A DNA stretch of 64,000 nucleotides. Source: AP-15 sp963789025 (GTDB lineage: Bacteria; Pseudomonadota; Alphaproteobacteria; ATCC43930; CGMCC-115725). The translations under genes and the position numbers were made by a program. The DNA lies in the NCBI GenBank assembly GCA_963789025.1, contig CAWBIT010000006.1:62001-126000 (forward strand). The letters run 5' to 3'. The notes below the pieces were generated by a model. The model saw only the letters and a program-made list of their open reading frames with translations. It ran no database searches and was not told the DNA's origin. Positions 59,576-64,000 of this stretch are shown piece by piece. Position 1 is the stretch's first letter; each line of letters starts with the position of its first letter.

Positions 59576-60403
59576 TCAAGCCGCCCAATCGCGGGCTCGT
59601 TCGAGCTCTTCGAGAATACCGTAATGGGAGACCAGGAGGACCTCCTCGAACCCCAATTGCTCCATCCGCTTCAACCGGCGGCGGGCCTCGTCCGGGGGAC
59701 AAACCAATGCCACATTGGTGGCCGCGGCGAGGTCCGCGGATCCCGGCCGGTCGGCGAGGTCGACGGCGACGTTGGCGAGGACGGCGTTCGTGCCGCCCGC
59801 TTCGCGATAGATCCGCATGCCGGCTTCGAGATCCTCCCAGCTGCTGAAGCGGCCGGACGGAGTCCAGCCCTGACAATCTTTCGCGGCATAGGTGATCCAG
59901 CGCGGGCTCCGCCAGGCGCCCATCAGGATCGGCGGGCCGCCTTCGCAGCCGGGCCAGATTGACAAGGCGCCGCCGTTGACCGGCTCGCCGCGCCACACCC
60001 GATGCATGGTCTCGAGCGAATTCCGCAAGGTACGGAAACGGTGGTCGTAATCGCCGCCGAGCAACTCGAAATCCGCCCGTGTCGAGCCGCTGCCGACGCC
60101 GAGGCGCAGCCGGCCGCCGGACAAGGCCTGCACCGACTGCACGCGATGCGCCAGCTCGATCGGATGGCGCAACGATACCTGCAGCACCCCGATGCCGAGG
60201 TCGACGCGCTCGGTGACGGCGGCGAGCGCCGCCAGCGCGGTCAGCGGATCGAGCGTCGGCCGGCCCCGGCCCATCGAATCCCCCACCCAGATCCCGGGAA
60301 ACCCGCTGGCCTCGATGCGGCGGGCGTAGTCGGACATGCGGCTGAGCAGTCCGGTGTGCGGCTCGGCGCCGGGGCTGAGCCGGATCATTGCGCTGACTTT
60401 CAC
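59576..60403 (-). CDS. LLM-class flavin-dependent oxidoreductase
   Basis: 275 residues from GTG 60403, chosen because CAGGGG lies upstream and the protein then opens MKVSAMIRLSPG. Landmarks are IEASGFPGIWVGDSMGRGRP (about residues 30-49), RVDLGIGVLQVSLRHPIELA and RLRLGVGSGSTRADFELLG, then GPPILMGAWRSPRWITYAA in the phosphate-binding position. It is slightly shorter than the other LLM proteins of the window. Substrate and flavin type are open. Confidence 0.85.
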   Translation of the reverse strand: MKVSAMIRLSPGAEPHTGLLSRMSDYARRIEASGFPGIWVGDSMGRGRPTLDPLTALAALAAVTERVDLGIGVLQVSLRHPIELAHRVQSVQALSGGRLRLGVGSGSTRADFELLGGDYDHRFRTLRNSLETMHRVWRGEPVNGGALSIWPGCEGGPPILMGAWRSPRWITYAAKDCQGWTPSGRFSSWEDLEAGMRIYREAGGTNAVLANVAVDLADRPGSADLAAATNVALVCPPDEARRRLKRMEQLGFEEVLLVSHYGILEELERARDWAA

Positions 60404-60504
60404 GATTTTCCCCTGCTGCGGGACGGAAGGTTCGCGCGAGCATGCATCATTTTTTGTGTTATCGTCGCTGAAATTTTGCGTCAGCAGACCACGGGAGGAT
60501 TCAA

Positions 60505-61092
60505 ATGGATACGATCGAAACCGTCCGCGCATCGGAAAGCCAGGGGCTGTTGTCGAAGCTGCCGTCGCGCCTGCACCACAACGCCTTTGTGGTGAAGAAC
60601 CATGAGATCAACCGCCGGTTTTTCGAAGACCTGCTGGGCATCCCGCTGGTCGCGACCTGGTGCGAGAAGAACTTCAGTGCGGAGCTGCAGCGGGAGGTCG
60701 AGTTCTGTCATACCTTCTTCGCCATGGCCGACGGCGGCGCGCTCGCCTTTTTCCAATTCGCCGACCCCGAGCTCTACGAGATGACCCAGGCGGAGAAGCC
60801 GCCGAAGATCGGCCGCTACGACCACATCGCCTTCAAGGCCGAACCCGAAACCTATGAGGAACTGAAGCAGCGCCTCGACCGGGCCGGCGAAAAATACCGC
60901 GAGACCAACCACGGCTATTGCAAATCGATCTACGTCGCCTCGCCCGACGGGCTCATCGTCGAATTCACCCAGGATCCGGAAGACGTCGCCGAGATCGACG
61001 CGATACGCCGCGCCGACGCCCACAGCGAACTCGCGCGCTGGCTTTCGGGCGACCGTCATACGAACAACGATCTGCGCGGCCGCCATATCTGA
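60505..61092 (+). CDS. VOC-family (glyoxalase/bleomycin resistance/dioxygenase) protein
   Basis: 195 residues. Two beta-alpha-beta-beta-beta modules: the first starts LHHNAFVVKNHEINRRFFED (His metal ligand near residue 24) and ends FFQFADPELYE, the second starts GRYDHIAFKAEPETYEEL (His near 107) and ends YVASPDGLIVEFTQDP (Glu near 153). This His/His/Glu pattern is the metal site of glyoxalase-like and extradiol-type enzymes. It is divergent from an LLM gene, about 100 bases apart. The exact reaction cannot be told. Confidence 0.88.
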   Translation: MDTIETVRASESQGLLSKLPSRLHHNAFVVKNHEINRRFFEDLLGIPLVATWCEKNFSAELQREVEFCHTFFAMADGGALAFFQFADPELYEMTQAEKPPKIGRYDHIAFKAEPETYEELKQRLDRAGEKYRETNHGYCKSIYVASPDGLIVEFTQDPEDVAEIDAIRRADAHSELARWLSGDRHTNNDLRGRHI

Positions 61093-61739
61093 CCAGCGTC
61101 CCGCCCTTCAAGGGGAGAGGCGTCGCAACCCGCGCTCCTCCTGTTTTTGCAGAAAGAATACAAGCAGGAAGCCCCGCTACTGCGGCCGAGGGTCGAGGGA
61201 CCCGGGTGCGCCGCCCCGGCCGCTCGGTGTTTCCAAATAAAGATACCCGCATCTCTGTCATCTACGGATGTCGCCGAGTGGGCGGTGAAATTGCCGGACC
61301 GGTCCGGCAAACGCCGCTCTTTTCCGGCACCCCTGTTCCGCCTGTTTTATCAGGTCGAGATCAGGTACTTTCGCTCCCTTTCACTTGAGATTTCGCAGCG
61401 TATCGAGACCATGGATCTTGCGAGACTACACCGCAACTATGGCGCGGTCGTGGCGCGCAACGCTGCGGTTCACTTTTCCGGCATGCCGGCCTTGCGCAGG
61501 CCGACAAAATAGTTGGCTCCGCGCAAAGCGCGGATCTTCGGTGCCCCATAATTTAAAGACGCCTCGTAAGCGCGCGAAGCGCGAATAACGATCGTCGGGG
61601 CTCAGCCTGCGCGCTTCGGCGAGTTCGGCGGCTTCCGCAACAATGCGGATCGGCGGTATACTGCTTTTGAGTGTCCTCTCGAATGGGGCGTCGAGTTTGG
61701 CACGTCCGCTCGCGAGGAGGCGCAAGGGAGGAAACACGC
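61093..61739. other. 647-bp gene-free stretch with a dispersed repeat
   Basis: No protein-like open frame. It contains family F repeat copy 2 (61331-61366) and, between 61280 and 61320, GGACCGGTCCGGC palindromic sequence. The last 60 bases hold the promoter and AAGGGAGGAA ribosome site of the next LLM gene. Confidence 0.65.
61331..61366. repeat. Dispersed repeat, family F, copy 2
   Basis: CCCTGTTCCGCCTGTTTTAT then CAGGTCGAGATCAGG, nearly identical to 27178-27212, with the same ACCTG/GCCTG-TTTTAT-CAGG hairpin. Confidence 0.7.
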
Positions 61740-63110
61740 ATGCTCGAAATCGGCTTGTTTCACAACGGGGCGTCCAGCCTGCCGGTTATTACCAACAAGA
61801 ACGGCGTCACGTTCAATGACGGAACGCTGGCGGAGGTCCACCAAGCGGCACAGGAGACGCTGGTCAATCAAGTGCGCCAGGGGATCCTCGCCGAAAAGCT
61901 CGGGTTCCAGTCGTTCTGGCTCACCGAACACCATTTCCAGCCCGAGGGCGCGGAGATGAGCCCGAACCCGCTGATGGTGCAGATGAGCGTGGCGGCGCAC
62001 ACCAGGAGCATCCGGCTCGGCCAGGCCGCCAACATCATCGTGTGGCACCACCCGGTGCGGCTGGCGGAGCAGATCGCGCTCCTCGACGTGATCAGCGGGG
62101 GGCGGGTCGAATGCGGCATCGGCCGCGGCTATCAGCCCCGCGAGAACGAAACGCTCGGCCGCCCCTACGGCTCGACGATCCAGGACCAGGAGCGCAACCG
62201 CAAGGCATTCGAGGAATCGATCGCTATCATAAAGAAATGCTGGACCGAGCCGTCGTTCTCGCATCACGGCGAGTTCTTCTCGGTCCCGCCCACCTACACC
62301 AAGTGGAACCACAAGCAGACGATCGCCTATTTCCAGCGTGACGGGATGGGGCGGCGGCTGGAAGACGTGATTGCCCTCGGCGACCCGGACATGTACTCGG
62401 CCGGCAATCCGGTGCAGGCGACCACCACCACACTCAAGGAGCTGCAGGTTTTCCCGCAGCCGCTGCAGAAGCCGCATCCCCAACTGTGGGAGCCGCTCAC
62501 CAGCGCCCGCTCGCTCAAATTCGCGGCCGAGCACGGGATCAACGGGGTGATGATCGCCGAACCGAACGACCGCTTGCGCCGCAATATCGAGATCTACTAC
62601 GAGGCGGCGGAAAAGGCCGGTTTCCCCGACATGCGCAATCGCGGCCGGTTCAAGTTCGGATGGGACGCCGAGAAGCGGCGCGGGATCATGACCAGCCGCT
62701 ACCTCCACATCACCCGTCCCGGCAAGGAGAAGGAGGCGCTCGACCGTGCAGCACGGGCAATCGAACTGCAGTTTGATTATTACGGACCCTTCGGCTTTGG
62801 CGCCGTCGTGGCGCGCCTCGACGAACCGATGTTCGACCTCAACAAGAAGGTGACGGCGCAGATGCTGCGCGACCGCCAAATCGCCATCCATGGCTCGAAG
62901 CAGTACGTCATCGACACGATCATGAAGATGCGCAACGAATGCGGTTACGACGATTTCTGCTTCCTCGGTTGGTTCGAGCTCGGCGGCTTCCATGCCAAGG
63001 AGATCGAGGAGCAGATGCAGATCTTCGCCGAGGAGGTGATGCCGGTGCTCGCGCGCGAATGCGGCGGCAAGGTGGAACTGCCGGCACGCGGCCTCGATCT
63101 GGTGATTTAA
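61740..63110 (+). CDS. LLM-class flavin-dependent oxidoreductase, long form
   Basis: 456 residues from ATG 61740 after GGGAGGAAAC. It is longer than the other LLM proteins here. Landmarks are MLEIGLFHNGASSLPV, GFQSFWLTEHHFQPEG (EHH motif, about residues 58-73), SIRLGQAANIIVWHHPVRLA, ALLDVISGGRVECGIGRGYQ and a late WFELGGFHAKEIEEQMQIFA. The EHH motif and VWHHPVRLAEQ loop are those of luciferase-like monooxygenases using FMNH2. The insertion between residues 200 and 290 is unassigned. It stands alone, with repeats on both sides. Confidence 0.88.
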   Translation: MLEIGLFHNGASSLPVITNKNGVTFNDGTLAEVHQAAQETLVNQVRQGILAEKLGFQSFWLTEHHFQPEGAEMSPNPLMVQMSVAAHTRSIRLGQAANIIVWHHPVRLAEQIALLDVISGGRVECGIGRGYQPRENETLGRPYGSTIQDQERNRKAFEESIAIIKKCWTEPSFSHHGEFFSVPPTYTKWNHKQTIAYFQRDGMGRRLEDVIALGDPDMYSAGNPVQATTTTLKELQVFPQPLQKPHPQLWEPLTSARSLKFAAEHGINGVMIAEPNDRLRRNIEIYYEAAEKAGFPDMRNRGRFKFGWDAEKRRGIMTSRYLHITRPGKEKEALDRAARAIELQFDYYGPFGFGAVVARLDEPMFDLNKKVTAQMLRDRQIAIHGSKQYVIDTIMKMRNECGYDDFCFLGWFELGGFHAKEIEEQMQIFAEEVMPVLARECGGKVELPARGLDLVI

Positions 63111-63453
63111 AGGGTATGTCGTAGCGCGGAAAAGCGCGGAGGCTGGGCAAAAATGCGCTGCGTTAGGTGCTGTGCGTGCTTCGAGACGCGCCCCGGATGT
63201 GCCGGTTCGCTCCTCAGCATGAGAGCATGTTGTTGATGGCATTAAGAAAATTGCCTCATCCTGAGGCGCGTCGCGAAGCGAGGCCTCGAAGGACGCACGA
63301 CATTTTTCCAGCCCTACCGTATTCTTGCCCAGCCTCGCAGCGAATTCCGCCATTGCCGCAGGATGGCGGAAGGCGCCGCCCCGGCCTTCGCCGAGGCAGC
63401 TTTTCCGCCCTACGCGAACCTATACCGGCTCCGCGCGACCGAAGGAGAAAAGG
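63111..63453. other. 343-bp gene-free stretch with a family B repeat
   Basis: Holds repeat family B copy 3 and the GAAGGAG ribosome site of the next gene. No other feature is seen. Confidence 0.7.
63172..63299. repeat. Palindromic dispersed repeat, family B, copy 3
   Basis: GTGCGTGCTTCGAGACGCGCC and GAGGCCTCGAAGGACGCAC form the ends, with CCTCATCCTGAGG and a GGCATTAAGAAAATTG core inside. It is closest to the copy at 39640-39761 at the ends and to 34078-34196 in the core. Confidence 0.85.
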
Positions 63454-64000
63454 ATGGCGAGTAAGCAGACCGAAGAGCTGAACAAGCTCTACCTGGAATG
63501 GGTGGCGGCGCTGAAGGCAAACCCGGAGATGCCGCTCGACGAAGTACGCCACATGTTCGAGCAGTGGGAGAGGATCACCGGCGAGCCGGGCGGCGTCGAT
63601 TACATCGAAACCGATGCCGGGGGAGTTCCGGCTATGTGGGCAGCGCCAAAGAGCTGCCCGCAGGACCGGGTTCTGCTAGGCGCCCATGGCGGCGGGTACG
63701 TAGCCGGCTCGATGTACACACACCGCAAGGTCTACGCCCATGTGGCAAAGGCGATCGGCTGCCGGGCTCTTATCGTCCACTACGGGCGCGCGCCCGAGAA
63801 CGTCCACCCCGGCCCGGTGAACGACATGGTGCGGAGCTACAAATGGCTGCTCGACCAGGGTATCCGGCCCGGTCATATCGCGTTGATTGGAGATTCGGCG
63901 GGTGGCGGCCTGGCTGTGACGACGATCTTGCGGGCCCGCGAACAGGGCCTGCCCCTGCCGGCCGCCACGATGCCGCTCTCGCCGTGGCTCGACATGGACG
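63454..64000 (+). CDS. Alpha/beta hydrolase, HSL (hormone-sensitive lipase-like) family, N-terminal part
   Basis: 182 residues are visible before the right edge. ATG 63454 follows GAAGGAGAAAAGG. The HSL oxyanion motif HGGGYVAGSMYTHRK is at about residues 75-89 and the nucleophile elbow GDSAGGGLAV at about 147-156. An N-terminal cap (LYLEWVAALKANPEM) precedes. The catalytic Asp and His would be in the part beyond the window. Such enzymes hydrolyse short acyl esters. Function otherwise open. Confidence 0.9.
   Translation, partial: MASKQTEELNKLYLEWVAALKANPEMPLDEVRHMFEQWERITGEPGGVDYIETDAGGVPAMWAAPKSCPQDRVLLGAHGGGYVAGSMYTHRKVYAHVAKAIGCRALIVHYGRAPENVHPGPVNDMVRSYKWLLDQGIRPGHIALIGDSAGGGLAVTTILRAREQGLPLPAATMPLSPWLDMD

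Noticed and set aside
61602..63353. 583-codon open frame on the minus strand across the long LLM gene
   Set aside because: Shadow of a well-supported gene; part of it runs through a family B repeat. No domain is visible.

Overview
This window is high-GC chromosomal DNA from what looks like an aerobic, soil- or freshwater-type alphaproteobacterium. The grounds are the codon bias, the coxMSL-type and XoxF-type oxidoreductases, the glyoxylate shunt with a divergent ScfR-like regulator, the many luciferase-like (LLM) flavin oxidoreductases and several palindromic intergenic repeat families. The genus cannot be named from sequence alone. There is no rRNA operon and no CRISPR array; one tRNA (Ser, CGA) is present.

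Layout. 1-5.2 kb: end of a methyltransferase, a DUF427 protein and a complete coxM-S-L molybdenum hydroxylase operon. 5.3-9.3 kb: one large gene cut twice by two different IS1595-family elements; removing both elements and one copy of each 8-bp target duplication restores a continuous 567-codon frame. 9.3-16.8 kb: a HigBA toxin-antitoxin pair, a PQQ alcohol dehydrogenase/cytochrome c/binding-protein operon of the xoxFGJ kind with the lanthanide-type DYD motif, a VapC toxin whose antitoxin is frameshifted, an IS5-family element, Sua5 and MscL. 16.8-26.8 kb: a catabolic block with three LLM oxidoreductases, a Rieske dioxygenase alpha/beta pair, an ArsR-type regulator, a frameshifted hydrolase, a CaiB-type CoA transferase and a CitE-like lyase. 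26.8-31.3 kb: an A/T-richer accessory patch holding a PEP-CTERM protein, a decayed serine recombinase, a DUF2971 protein and a decayed Flp pilin.

31.5-49.3 kb: a stand-alone CoxL-like subunit, a cupin, an M28-like peptidase, tRNA-Ser, a DadA-like oxidase, a haloacid dehalogenase-like protein, a GrdB-related gene with an in-frame TGA, aceA-aceB with the divergent regulator, a flavin monooxygenase, nudC, another IS5-family element, an SDR and a periplasmic beta-carbonic anhydrase. 49.4-64 kb: an RND efflux pair, DUF502, two frameshifted genes, two small exported proteins, an adenylate cyclase-domain protein, a DsbA/FrnE-like gene with an in-frame TGA, an SDR, two further LLM proteins, a VOC protein and the start of an HSL-type hydrolase.

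The most notable result is that two unrelated genes each carry exactly one in-frame TGA, each at the first position of a predicted redox Cys-x-x-Cys motif (TGA-P-L-C at 39088-39090 and TGA-P-W-C at 58530-58532, both minus strand). Each TGA is followed by a possible SECIS-like hairpin. Both are best read as selenoproteins, of the GrdB-like and DsbA/FrnE-like families, which would imply that the host decodes selenocysteine. The window also shows heavy mobile-element traffic and several single-base frameshifts, some of which may be assembly errors.
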